Assembly (NCBI GenBank): GCA_020444045.1
Contig: JAHLLS010000060.1
Span: 1-36,360, forward strand
Source: Deltaproteobacteria bacterium
Lineage (GTDB): Bacteria; Desulfobacterota; Desulfobacteria; Desulfobacterales; UBA5852
Reading direction: 5' to 3'
DNA: 36,360 bases
Below, piece by piece: positions 8,915-16,003 of this stretch (position 1 is the first letter of the stretch; each line of letters begins with the position of its first letter). A program made the translations under genes and the position numbers. The notes under the pieces were generated by a model. It saw nothing but the letters and a program-made list of their open reading frames with translations, made no database searches and was not told the DNA's origin.

Positions 8915-11152
8915 TTACTCTCCTCCAGCATCCGCAAACGCCTCAGGATCAGCCAAAAACTCCCGATACCACTCCAGACAGGTCTTTTCGTCATAATCCG
9001 GGTGATTGGGCCGGGGGTATAGCTCATTCCCATCCTCCTCACCCGTGGCAGTGATGCCCACCTTTTCGGCCTCATACATAAAAATGGGGTAGTCGAAGCA
9101 TTCTTTAAGCAACTGACGGGATTCGGCGGTCTTTTTTTCGTCCATCTCTTTGAGATAGGCTTTCAGCTCTTTTTGCAGCTCCTTGCGCCCTTCGGTATCC
9201 TTTTCCTCCTTGGCTTTGGCAATGGCAGTTTCGAGCCGTGTTGTTTCGGCGACGATCTCACCCGCGTATTTGTCGTCTATTTCCGTTTTGGCCTGTGCGT
9301 AAGTCTCATCGAACTTTTGTTTCTGCTCTTCCGTGTACTTTTGCAGAAAGAGCAGGGAACATTTAACGCTGGCCCCTGAGCTGACAAAGGTTTCCTGGGG
9401 CAGACTGACCACCGCTTTTAAAAAGGCCCGGTCTTCCGTGAATTCACGCACATGGGATAGAGAGGGGTTATTGTAAATACCCTCCGGCAATACGATCCCC
9501 ATGCGGCCACCGGGTTTGAGCAGATCCAGGCACCGTTCGATGAAGAGGATTTCGGTCTTGATCTTTCCATAGACGATTTCCCCCTTCTTACGCGTGTGTT
9601 TCGGCAGGGTAAAGAGGGAGGCAATGGATTTATTCATGGCAGCCTTGACCCTTGCCTGGGCCTCTTCGTATAAATCCCCGTACTCGGCCTTATATCGCTT
9701 AGCGGCTGCCGGTGATACGGCAATCTCGCTCTCGGCAATCTTGTCGCTGGGCTCCACATTGGCACCGAAGGGCGGATTAGTGAGAATAATATCGAACCGC
9801 CCCTCAAAAATCCCGTTTACATTCAGGAACCCGTCATGGTGATGCACACCGCCGTGGCCGTCTCCATGCATGATCATGTTCATTTTGCTGGTGCGGGCCA
9901 TACGGTCATTGGCGTCGGTACCATAGATGCAGCGGTTGGAGAGTCTCCACATGCGCGAACCTTCGTTGCGCTGGTCGATGGTTTTTTGGATCTCATCAAA
10001 TTTTTTGCGTAATTGGAGCGCTTTCTCCTCTTCGCTCAGCGTTTTGTCTTTGATCAGTTCTTCCTTAAACACGTTATACTGTCTGTCTGCATCGGCCAGA
10101 ATCTGTTCCCGGACCATTTCAAAGACACGAATCAGAAATCCGCCGGAACCGCTGGCAGGATCACAGACAATATCCCCCTCTTTGGGGTCAATCATGTGAA
10201 CCATGAACTCAACGATGGAGCGCGGTGTGAAAAACTGCCCGATCTCACCCCGGAAGGTGCGTCCGAGAAACCGTTCAAACGCCACACCTTTAATATCTTC
10301 ACTGGTGTCGGAAAGATTGTATTTTTCTAGCAGACGAACAATTTCCGTGCCGGTGGCAGGCTTCAGGTTGATACGCTCATCATCTTCAAAGATCTTGTCC
10401 GTGGAATAGGCCTGCTTGGTCTGTTGAAACAACCAGTCCAGCGGATTGTCACCCAACTGCTCTTCGAGATAATCAACACTGAACAGGTTCTTGCGTTTGC
10501 GTTTTTTGTTCAATTCCCGTTCCACCCAGACTTTTACAAACAGGATCTTGGCGATTTCATCAAAGGCGGCGGCCGGATCTTTCTTTTCCCGGTTACGGAT
10601 CACGTTATGGCATTGGTGCAGAAGGTCGGCAAATTCCTTTTCTTTAAAAACACGGAGCTTGGATAACAGCTCTTTGATCTCTTTATCCGACGCGTCGGCA
10701 TGGGGGATGTTTTCGATCTCCTCTATATAGCCGGGCATTTTGTCCTTTTTGACACGCCAGAATTTGGTTTCCCGCGAGTTATGCGTCACAAAAAAAGGTG
10801 CATCGGCGATGCGGGCATAGTTTTCACCCTGGGCATAGTCCGCCGCTTTGATGGTCACATTATCTGCCTTGCATTCAATGATAATAAACGGCGCTTTCTG
10901 ATCGGCCTTGTCTTTAGCGGTTCGCCAGATAATGAAGTCTGCCCGTGCCTGAGCGCTGCCCCGGCCTGTGACATTGACTTCCTCATCAATCTGATCCAAA
11001 GAATAGCCGTATTCGTCAATAAGGACGGTCAGGTATTGCTGCCTTACCTCTTCCTCCGGCGTCAACGTCAACCATTTCTGACGTACCGGACTGAAAATTT
11101 TGTTGCCCTCAATCCGAACCTCGTCCGCCTTTTTATATTTTTTTCCTGCCAT
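8915..11152 (-). CDS. hsdM: N6-adenine methyltransferase fused to an N-terminal HsdR_N-like nuclease domain
   Basis: The 745-residue protein is longer than a plain HsdM. Residues 1-140 resemble the type I restriction N-terminal nuclease fold (HSDR_N), with E34/E35 in PEEEVRQQYL, D72 in ARADFIIW and E93-x-K95 in FIIIECKA, a full PD-(D/E)xK set. A helical linker is followed by methyltransferase motif I DPASGSGGFL (331-340) and motif IV NPPFG (458-462). A C-terminal helical region (about 600-680) ends the core. The only partner is HsdS; no SF2 translocase (HsdR) is present here. Nuclease and methylase in one chain plus a separate specificity subunit is the arrangement of BcgI-type (type IIB) enzymes. 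A modification-only role is possible. Confidence 0.85.
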   Translation of the reverse strand: MAGKKYKKADEVRIEGNKIFSPVRQKWLTLTPEEEVRQQYLTVLIDEYGYSLDQIDEEVNVTGRGSAQARADFIIWRTAKDKADQKAPFIIIECKADNVTIKAADYAQGENYARIADAPFFVTHNSRETKFWRVKKDKMPGYIEEIENIPHADASDKEIKELLSKLRVFKEKEFADLLHQCHNVIRNREKKDPAAAFDEIAKILFVKVWVERELNKKRKRKNLFSVDYLEEQLGDNPLDWLFQQTKQAYSTDKIFEDDERINLKPATGTEIVRLLEKYNLSDTSEDIKGVAFERFLGRTFRGEIGQFFTPRSIVEFMVHMIDPKEGDIVCDPASGSGGFLIRVFEMVREQILADADRQYNVFKEELIKDKTLSEEEKALQLRKKFDEIQKTIDQRNEGSRMWRLSNRCIYGTDANDRMARTSKMNMIMHGDGHGGVHHHDGFLNVNGIFEGRFDIILTNPPFGANVEPSDKIAESEIAVSPAAAKRYKAEYGDLYEEAQARVKAAMNKSIASLFTLPKHTRKKGEIVYGKIKTEILFIERCLDLLKPGGRMGIVLPEGIYNNPSLSHVREFTEDRAFLKAVVSLPQETFVSSGASVKCSLLFLQKYTEEQKQKFDETYAQAKTEIDDKYAGEIVAETTRLETAIAKAKEEKDTEGRKELQKELKAYLKEMDEKKTAESRQLLKECFDYPIFMYEAEKVGITATGEEDGNELYPRPNHPDYDEKTCLEWYREFLADPEAFADAGGE

Positions 11153-11165
11153 AATCTTGCGTTCC

Positions 11166-11864
11166 TTAATCCAAAATATTTCCGTGTTCCATAAAGCTGT
11201 AATAGCATTCCCGCCCGATAATAATGTGGTCCTGAAGAATGATTTCCAAAACCTCGGCTGCCTGCTTCATTTTTTGAGTTGTCTCGATATCCTGTGGCGA
11301 TGGTGTTGCTTCTCCCGAAGGGTGATTATGAACCACAACAACAGCACTGGCCGAAAGCCTCAGGGCCTCTTCCATGACTTTCCTTGTATAGACAACGGAT
11401 TGCGTCGGAATACCCTCCGAAATAATCCGTTCCGCTAAAAGCTTGTTTTGCCCGTCAAGCAGAAAAACCAGAAATTGTTCGTGCCGCTGACTTTCAAACT
11501 TCGGATAGCAATACTGGGCAATAGCACCCGCCGAATCAAATGAAACCGGTTTTACATCCATCCTTCGGACACGTTTGCCGATCTCGATAGCCGCCTTTAA
11601 CTGCGCTGTTTTTGCCAACCCCAGCCCTTTGATCTGCATGATATCTTCAGCGTGTGCCCGATCAATTCCCTGAAGTCCTCCCAGCCTGGCTATTAGCTCT
11701 CTTCCAACATCAATAGCAGATGCCCCCTCATTACCAATGCGCAGCAGAATAGCCAGCAACTCTGCGTCGGTCAGCAATTCGGCTCCAAACTGAATCAGCT
11801 TCTCTCTGGGACGTTCGCCCTCAGGCCATTGCTTTATTGAAGAATTGTTTGGTTTCTTAGTCAT
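11166..11864 (-). CDS. radC: RadC family protein (JAB/MPN+ metalloprotease-like domain)
   Basis: The 232 residues have the full RadC layout. An N-terminal helix-hairpin-helix segment (about 60-95, with IMQIKGLGLAKTAQLKAA) is followed by a JAB/MPN+ domain whose zinc motif reads VVVVHNHPSGEATPSPQD (H179, H181, D192). A conserved LDGQNKLL stretch lies before it. RadC proteins are widespread next to phage, plasmid and defence genes; their role is not a classical DNA-repair function and remains unclear. The gene overlaps the upstream regulator by 8 nt and ends 13 nt before the methyltransferase start, so it is in the restriction operon. Confidence 0.93.
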   Translation of the reverse strand: MTKKPNNSSIKQWPEGERPREKLIQFGAELLTDAELLAILLRIGNEGASAIDVGRELIARLGGLQGIDRAHAEDIMQIKGLGLAKTAQLKAAIEIGKRVRRMDVKPVSFDSAGAIAQYCYPKFESQRHEQFLVFLLDGQNKLLAERIISEGIPTQSVVYTRKVMEEALRLSASAVVVVHNHPSGEATPSPQDIETTQKMKQAAEVLEIILQDHIIIGRECYYSFMEHGNILD

Positions 11865-12069
11865 TCAGGTGACCCAGTTCTTTCTGTGTTGCGCAAAAGG
11901 AATTGAACTGTTTGAGCGCCAGCTTGGATGGCAAAGTTTTACCATTTTCCCACCGATTGACCGTGGCAAAGCTAACACCAATCGCATGGGCAAGGTCTTC
12001 CTGACTCAGGTTTAACTGACTCCGTACCTTTTTTACCCGTTCAGAAAATGTTTCTGATTTTATAGTCAT
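11857..12069 (-). CDS. Small XRE (Cro/C1) helix-turn-helix regulator, likely controller of the operon
   Basis: From the ATG at 12069 the protein has about 70 residues and is one HTH domain: KVRSQLNLSQEDLAHAIGVS followed by FATVNRWENGKTLPS. I chose this start over longer frames because an AGGTGG ribosome-binding sequence precedes it and the extra upstream residues look random. It is the first gene of the eight-gene operon, where a controller protein is often found in restriction systems. Such proteins delay nuclease expression by autoregulation. A DNA-binding role is well supported by the motif. The controller role is inferred from position. Confidence 0.85.
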   Translation of the reverse strand: MTIKSETFSERVKKVRSQLNLSQEDLAHAIGVSFATVNRWENGKTLPSKLALKQFNSFCATQKELGHLND

Positions 12070-12129
12070 TGTGCCACCTTGATTCTTTTTGATGCATAAT
12101 TTACCTCGATCTTCAACCCTATTGACGAC

Positions 12130-12157
12130 GTTATAACATTTGCTATGGCACGTGCAA
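12130..12157 (-). promoter_or_regulatory. Candidate sigma-70 promoter of the restriction operon
   Basis: On the minus strand, TTGCAC (12152-12157) and TATAAC (12130-12135) are separated by 16 nt. The -10 box lies about 60 nt upstream of the regulator start. No other promoter is apparent before the eight coupled genes. Confidence 0.45.
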
Positions 12158-12282
12158 GTATTTTGTGCAGCAGGCACCCTCGATTGTTTTTTACTCAATC
12201 AAAAAAAGATTAGAAAGTTACCGACACGTTCTCCGTCTCTCCGGTAAGTATGGCTCAGATAACCTGAACACAGGAGAAACTC

Positions 12283-12474
12283 ATGGACATTAACAGTTTG
12301 TTTGACGGAATTGCCGAGGCGTTTCAGCAGTATCAGGCGGAAATAGCGGAGCAGGCGTAGGCTTCAGCCAACCCGACTCCCACTGGACTTGAGCCCAAAA
12401 CAGAAGCTGAGAAAACGGAGAAGAAAGTGGCAACAGAGAAGAGAATTGAACAAGATTTCCCGAAAAGGGAGTGA
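12283..12474 (+). pseudogene. Small ORF interrupted by one in-frame TAG
   Basis: ATG at 12283 is preceded by a good AGGAG site 8 nt upstream. The frame encodes 25 residues starting MDINSLFDGIAEAFQQYQAE, then TAG at 12358-12360. The same frame then stays open for 37 more codons (ASANPTPTGLEPKTEAEKTE and a charged tail) to a TGA at 12472. The composition across the TAG is continuous and protein-like, so it is either a small protein gene with a nonsense mutation (TGG to TAG is one step) or a read-through product. No homologue is recognised. It lies in the gap between the restriction operon promoter and the attachment site. Confidence 0.4.
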
Positions 12475-12534
12475 ATGCGGAACATTTGGAAGAATGCCCG
12501 AGTTGATGTAAGTCGCTAATAAATAAAAACAAAA

Positions 12535-12575
12535 AAACCGATCCCGCGTGCCGGACTCGGCAACAGGATCGGTTT
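12535..12575. terminator. Strong hairpin, probably a bidirectional intrinsic terminator
   Basis: Arms AAACCGATCC (12535-12544) and GGATCGGTTT (12566-12575) pair perfectly. An A run lies on the left and a T-rich stretch on the right, so it can act on both strands. It separates the small ORF from the attachment site. Confidence 0.65.
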
Positions 12576-12587
12576 GTCTTTTGAAAT

Positions 12588-12612
12588 TGGTGGAGGCGGC
12601 GGGAGTTGAACC
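12588..12612. other. att site: exact 25-bp copy of the ssrA 3' end
   Basis: This stretch is identical to 35184-35208, the last 25 nt of the tmRNA gene including the encoded CCA, in the same orientation. After it the sequence departs from ssrA (GGAGTCC instead of CGCGTCC). It therefore reads as the left attachment site of an integrated island whose right end is the functional ssrA, about 22.6 kb away. Confidence 0.85.
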
Positions 12613-12710
12613 GGAGTCCTACCCCATAAACAAAGGGTTTGTCGGGTGGTTGCAACTAAGTTGCAACAGTTGCAGAACTCTTTGTTGGGTGATCCTTTTT
12701 AAAATTCCTA

Positions 12711-12755
12711 TTGTTTCGTCGTGAGCAAAGATGTAAAATGTGTTGCAAACGCAAC
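12711..12755 (+). promoter_or_regulatory. Promoter and operator of the first toxin-antitoxin pair
   Basis: TTGTTT (12711-12716) and TAAAAT (12734-12739) are spaced by exactly 17 nt. The inverted repeat GTTGC-AAAC-GCAAC (12742-12755) covers the expected transcription start, a good operator position for autoregulation. Two further palindromic GTTGCAAC words lie upstream at 12650-12657 and 12660-12667. Confidence 0.65.
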
Positions 12756-12770
12756 GCATGGAGGTACTCA

Positions 12771-13034
12771 ATGAAAACTGCAACAATACCATCACTACGG
12801 GTTGAACCTGAATTACGGAATGCAGCCGAAAGCGTACTGCATAACGGCGAGACTTTATCAAGTTTTGTTGTGCAATCCCTAAGAGCAAATATTAAAAGAA
12901 GACAGTTGCAACATGAGTTTGTAGAGCGTGGTCTGGCATCCCGTGATGAAGCTCGAAAAACAGGAGAATATTTCAAGGCTGAAGATGTTTTACGAGAACT
13001 TGATGATATGCTTTTTCAAGCACAAAACAAATGA
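12771..13034 (+). CDS. Antitoxin of a ParDE/RelBE-like pair (YlcI/YnfO-type)
   Basis: The chosen ATG at 12771 has a GGAGG ribosome-binding site. It gives 87 residues beginning MKTATIPSLRVEPELRNAAE, an N-terminal strand plus two helices like ribbon-helix-helix antitoxins, followed by GETLSSFVVQSLRANIKRR. The C-terminal charged half (about 45-87) would wrap the toxin. The stop overlaps the next start by 4 nt (ATGA), typical for antitoxin-toxin coupling. It should neutralise the downstream toxin and repress its own promoter through the operator upstream. An in-frame extension 20 codons upstream runs through the promoter and is rejected. Confidence 0.8.
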   Translation: MKTATIPSLRVEPELRNAAESVLHNGETLSSFVVQSLRANIKRRQLQHEFVERGLASRDEARKTGEYFKAEDVLRELDDMLFQAQNK

Positions 13035-13330
13035 GTTATCAAGTTCGCTACACAAAGGGCGCTAAAGAAGACCTGAAACGATTATTTAGTTTCTTATTAG
13101 AAAATGACCTACAAGCTTCACTTCGAGCACGTGAATCTATCGGAAAAAGCTTAGAATTTCTGCGAGACTTTCCTTTTTCCTGCCGAAAAGTCATACCCGA
13201 CAATCCATTTTTACGCGAGATACTTATCCCTTTTGGAGCAAGCGGGTACGTTGCTTTGTTTGAAATTGAAGACAATGAGACTGTCACTATTCTGGCTATA
13301 CGGCACCAACGCGAAGATGATTATCACTAA
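13031..13330 (+). CDS. ParE/RelE-superfamily toxin
   Basis: The 99-residue protein has the compact RelE/ParE fold pattern. YQVRYTKGAKEDLKRLFSFL gives the first strand and helices; a second helix and SLEFLRDFPFSCRKV follow; the strand pair REILIPFGASGYVALFEIED and VTILAIRHQREDDYH close the protein. The ending AIRHQRED with conserved R and H is typical of ParE (gyrase-poisoning) rather than ribosome-dependent RelE. The target cannot be decided from sequence. It is coupled to the antitoxin by a 4-nt overlap and lies just inside the left attachment site, where an addiction module would help keep the island. Confidence 0.85.
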   Translation: MSYQVRYTKGAKEDLKRLFSFLLENDLQASLRARESIGKSLEFLRDFPFSCRKVIPDNPFLREILIPFGASGYVALFEIEDNETVTILAIRHQREDDYH

Positions 13331-13514
13331 AAAAAGACAAAGGGGGCTTACCTGCTCCCGAAGCAGCTAGTCATAGTTTTCAACCCTTTATATACTTGAT
13401 TCTACAAGGCATGGAGTGCGGCATTTACGTTAAAAAGCATCTGAGAGAATTAAAACCGCCACCAGAGACGCCACCAATATGATTTAAAAATTAAATCTGT
13501 CCCCTTTTCTCTTT

Positions 13515-13790
13515 CTATGCAACTTCAATGCGTAAAGACTTACCAAGTGCATGTGCAAACTTCTCAAGAGTGGATAATTTGATATCTTCGGCGTGATTCT
13601 CTATGCGCGAAATGGCAGTCTTTTTTGTATTGAGTTTTTCAGCAAGTTGATCTTGAGTTAGACCAGCTTCTTCTCTAGCTATTTTGAGCATTACCCCAAT
13701 TTTAAAATCCTGATATCCCGACTCATAGCCTTTAGCAAATTTTGGATCACGAGCTTTACGGTTAGATACATATGATTTTAATGTTTTCAT
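13515..13790 (-). CDS. HigA-like XRE antitoxin
   Basis: The 91 residues contain one HTH, LKIAREEAGLTQDQLAEKLN followed by TKKTAISRIENHAEDIKLST, and end in LEKFAHALGKSLRIEVA, typical of HigA-type antitoxins paired with Gp49-like toxins. It starts 1 nt after the toxin stop. The toxin-first order is the normal order for higBA. It should bind both the toxin and the GTTAAC operator upstream of the toxin. Downstream, at about 13484-13512, lies an A/T-rich small palindrome with a GGGGACAG word of the sort found in dispersed genomic repeats. Confidence 0.88.
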   Translation of the reverse strand: MKTLKSYVSNRKARDPKFAKGYESGYQDFKIGVMLKIAREEAGLTQDQLAEKLNTKKTAISRIENHAEDIKLSTLEKFAHALGKSLRIEVA

Positions 13791-13791
13791 T

Positions 13792-14142
13792 TTATTGCCT
13801 CCTTGCGAAATAGTCTTTCTTTCTGTCTTCTGCTATTTTTATGGCCTGCGAAGGAGTTTTTTGAGTTTTCTTTTGAAATGCGTGATTGAGGACAATAAGT
13901 TTCGAACCATCGAAGAAACCGAGTAGCCGAAAAATGTTATTTCCAACTACAACTCTTACCTCCCAAATGTTATCTGAATTGACCAGTTTTTTCAAATAAC
14001 TGGTTGGGATTGTTGGCAATTCTTCTATCAATTTCAAAACCCATGTTGTCTTCTGGGCTTGCTTCGGAGTCAACGACTCCAAAAACTCCTCGACAGGGCA
14101 CTTTCCAGATGCCGTTTCATAAAAAATAATTTCTCGTGCCAT
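13792..14142 (-). CDS. HigB-like toxin (phage Gp49-like / RelE superfamily)
   Basis: The 116-residue protein begins AREIIFYETASGKCPVEEFL, the hallmark of Gp49-like HigB toxins, and continues with a LIEELPTIPTSYLKKLV segment, IWEVRVVVGNNIFRLLGFFD and LIVLNHAFQKKTQKTP. These blocks give the RelE-type ribosome-associated mRNA endonuclease fold. The conserved R in EVRV and FRLLGF, and the KK-QKTP region, are the usual active-site neighbourhood. The gene is followed directly by its antitoxin. The promoter places the transcription start at or next to the ATG, so the mRNA may be leaderless; no ribosome-binding site is visible. Confidence 0.9.
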   Translation of the reverse strand: MAREIIFYETASGKCPVEEFLESLTPKQAQKTTWVLKLIEELPTIPTSYLKKLVNSDNIWEVRVVVGNNIFRLLGFFDGSKLIVLNHAFQKKTQKTPSQAIKIAEDRKKDYFARRQ

Positions 14143-14148
14143 GATTAA

Positions 14149-14176
14149 ATGTTAACACGCAAGTTAACTTTGTCAA
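14149..14176 (-). promoter_or_regulatory. Promoter and operator of higBA-like pair
   Basis: On the minus strand TTGACA (14171-14176) and TAACAT (14149-14154) are 16 nt apart. Two GTTAAC palindromes (14151-14156 and 14163-14168) lie between and over these boxes, a clear operator arrangement. The ATG begins 7 nt after the -10 box. Confidence 0.7.
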
Positions 14177-14218
14177 GGAGAATTCAATATGCGGTTTTTG
14201 AAGTGAATTGTGAAAATT

Positions 14219-14244
14219 ACCGGTTCAACCGGTGCATTTTTTTT
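14219..14244 (+). terminator. Intrinsic terminator-like hairpin facing right
   Basis: ACCGGTT and AACCGGT pair around a single C and are followed on the plus strand by a run of eight T after GCA. No plus-strand gene lies immediately upstream; it may stop antisense transcription from the toxin-antitoxin region into the cassette array. Confidence 0.45.
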
Positions 14245-14298
14245 GTTGAGGTTGATATAGGTGTCACCAAAATTTCCTTAAAGGCCTCATTTTACCCG

Positions 14299-14577
14299 TC
14301 ATGTGAGGATAATGGCTAAGAACATGATTGCTACAGCCAGAAAACCTCCCCACCTTGAATATTTTATTCCCTTATATATTGAGAGATAATTAGCTTGTTT
14401 TTTGGGGTCTTCTTCTTGCTCAATTATTGCGATGAATAATTTAATATTCTCTCCTGCAAATCTTGGCGGAAACCACCTAAGTTGATCGTTTCTGGATAAA
14501 ACGAAATCCATTCTTATGCGGTAATAAAACATCACAACTAATGCTGCGGCAACTATGCTTATAAGGATAATATGCAT
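14299..14577 (-). CDS. Small two-span membrane protein (cassette gene)
   Basis: The 92 residues have one hydrophobic helix at the N-terminus (about 3-20, IILISIVAAALVVMFYY) and one at the C-terminus (about 74-91, GFLAVAIMFLAIILT). A charged loop of about 50 residues with RWFPPRFAGENIKLFIAIIE lies between them. No family is recognised. No clear ribosome-binding site is seen. The attC-like site at 14602-14688 lies directly upstream, so the gene occupies its own cassette position. It appears to be the last cassette of the array, since no clean attC follows its stop. Confidence 0.6.
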   Translation of the reverse strand: MHIILISIVAAALVVMFYYRIRMDFVLSRNDQLRWFPPRFAGENIKLFIAIIEQEEDPKKQANYLSIYKGIKYSRWGGFLAVAIMFLAIILT

Positions 14578-14601
14578 ATCAATTTTATATGTTTCTTTGA
14601 G

Positions 14602-14688
14602 GCCCTAACGATTTTAATCACTTGCCAGCCCGGTGCGTGCAGAAACTGAACAGCGCTTATTCTGGTCAAGTGAATTTACTGGTTGTAC
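14602..14688 (-). repeat. attC-like site 1
   Basis: In gene orientation the L'' arm CACTTGACCAG pairs with the L' arm CTGGCAAGTG, leaving one A unpaired. Extending the stem leaves a T unpaired six bases away, the bulged-base pattern of attC. The 3' core is GTTAGGG. The 5' end overlaps the last codons of the upstream gene. Confidence 0.75.
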
Positions 14689-15899
14689 CTTTCTTTTATC
14701 TTTTTAATTTCTTCACTCTCGATTTTATACCCATTAATCACAAAGCTATTTCCTTTATGGTAGTAGGCCCTCGACTCACTTAGATATTTACCAGCATCAT
14801 CAAAGGCAAAAACCTGAATTTGATAAATATTTTTTGAATTATCAGGAGTTATAATTTCTGAAAGCGGCAACTTGTTTGTTCCCTCAACTATAGTCGATAG
14901 AGCAGCAGAAAATGTGGTCTCGGTTTCTGTGAAATTGCTCTCGACACTCTGAACCCAAACAAGATACTTTGATGCTGAAGGATATGGCTCCCAATGAATT
15001 ATAGATTCTTTGCCTGCCTTAAGTTCTCTACCTTTCGGACCAGGCCACAAGAGGTCAACTTGAGGGGTTATTTTGAATTCATAATTTTTCTGGGGTGAAT
15101 CTTCAGTTAATTGGAACTGGAGGCCATTGCCTCCAGGAAACCAGTGAGGGTTCTTTTGATATTGGTCAATTGAAGCTTCTTGGCCGGATAAAATGATAAA
15201 TTTGTTGCCGGCTGGCTTCTTTGGCCAACTGGTTGTGTGGACACGATTTAGATACCAAATGCCGTAAGGTACTTGCAGAATGAACCCACCATTTGTGTCT
15301 GTTTCAATTAATTCCGTCTTGTATTGTCCGTTTAATGTTATTTCTAATTTTAGGTCCCGTACGGGAGTACCATTGTATACAAACTTACCACTTATAATTC
15401 CCTCGCCCCTTGGCGGGGCAGAGTATTCTGGTTCAGGATATTTTTCGCCCCCAAAACTTACATAATGCTGAAAGTTGTGCTCGATAGGTATTTGGTAGGA
15501 ATCAGATGAACTTTTCGTAACTTCTGGCCCTTGGAAAAAGCTGGATAAAATAGAAATTGTTGCAACGCCCATGAAAAGACTTAGGAGAGTTGCTCCAACT
15601 TTCCATGAAGCAGATGCTTTCGATGCCTCTTTTCCAGATACAGTTCTGCTGTCTAGGTAAGTAACTAAAGTACTTACAGCCCAAATCATAAGTACACCAA
15701 TTTTCAGGTATGAAAAAAAAGTGCCGTCAGCTAATGGACGATCTAACTTTTCGTAAACAAATGGCAGGGCCGTGACTATGCATATAAGCCAAACGAAAAA
15801 GATACTGAGAAACAAGATCGCTCGGTCATTTCTCTTATTATAGAAATGACCACCGATGAGAGTTGTTATGGAAAGGAGTAGGGCAATTGCTTTTTTCAT
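14676..15899 (-). CDS. Membrane-anchored protein with carboxypeptidase-regulatory-like domain (cassette gene)
   Basis: The 407-residue protein has four hydrophobic segments in its first 120 residues (about 4-18, 27-49, 62-81, 99-120). A soluble part follows. Near residues 170-215 the stretch GIISGKFVYNGTPVRDLKLE and the later DTNGGFILQVPYGIWY have the pattern of a CarboxypepD_reg-like beta-sandwich. The segment at about 300-385 (IIHWEPYPSASKYLVWVQSV and IYQIQVFAFDDAGKYL) looks like a fibronectin-III-like fold. A cell-surface or periplasmic binding role is plausible; nothing indicates an enzyme. It lies between two attC-like sites, in the same direction as its neighbours, and has no obvious promoter or strong ribosome-binding site. 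Confidence 0.65.
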   Translation of the reverse strand: MKKAIALLLSITTLIGGHFYNKRNDRAILFLSIFFVWLICIVTALPFVYEKLDRPLADGTFFSYLKIGVLMIWAVSTLVTYLDSRTVSGKEASKASASWKVGATLLSLFMGVATISILSSFFQGPEVTKSSSDSYQIPIEHNFQHYVSFGGEKYPEPEYSAPPRGEGIISGKFVYNGTPVRDLKLEITLNGQYKTELIETDTNGGFILQVPYGIWYLNRVHTTSWPKKPAGNKFIILSGQEASIDQYQKNPHWFPGGNGLQFQLTEDSPQKNYEFKITPQVDLLWPGPKGRELKAGKESIIHWEPYPSASKYLVWVQSVESNFTETETTFSAALSTIVEGTNKLPLSEIITPDNSKNIYQIQVFAFDDAGKYLSESRAYYHKGNSFVINGYKIESEEIKKIKERYNQ

Positions 15900-15909
15900 T
15901 TTTTATTTA

Positions 15910-16001
15910 GGTACAACGTTCAAGTTGAGCTGGCCGGGCTGCGGACCTTACCGTGTCAGCGCCGCCAACGTTACCCCGGTCAGCTCAAACTTTTGGTTAA
16001 C
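15910..16001 (-). repeat. attC-like site 2
   Basis: In gene orientation the L'' arm TTGAGCTGACCGG faces the L' arm CCGGCCAGCTCAA with one mismatch. The outer boxes are GGTTAAC on the 5' side and GTTGTAC on the 3' side. It fills the gap between the two flanking stop and start codons. Confidence 0.7.
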
Positions 16002-16003
16002 CC

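Noticed and set aside
12290..12976. Several overlapping minus-strand frames over the att site and the antitoxin.
   Set aside because: They are antisense to a well-supported promoter, antitoxin and attachment site and show no protein-like pattern.
13480..13512. Possible CRISPR-like or REP repeat near the antitoxin end.
   Set aside because: Only one palindrome with a GGGGACAG word is present; there is no repeated unit in the window.
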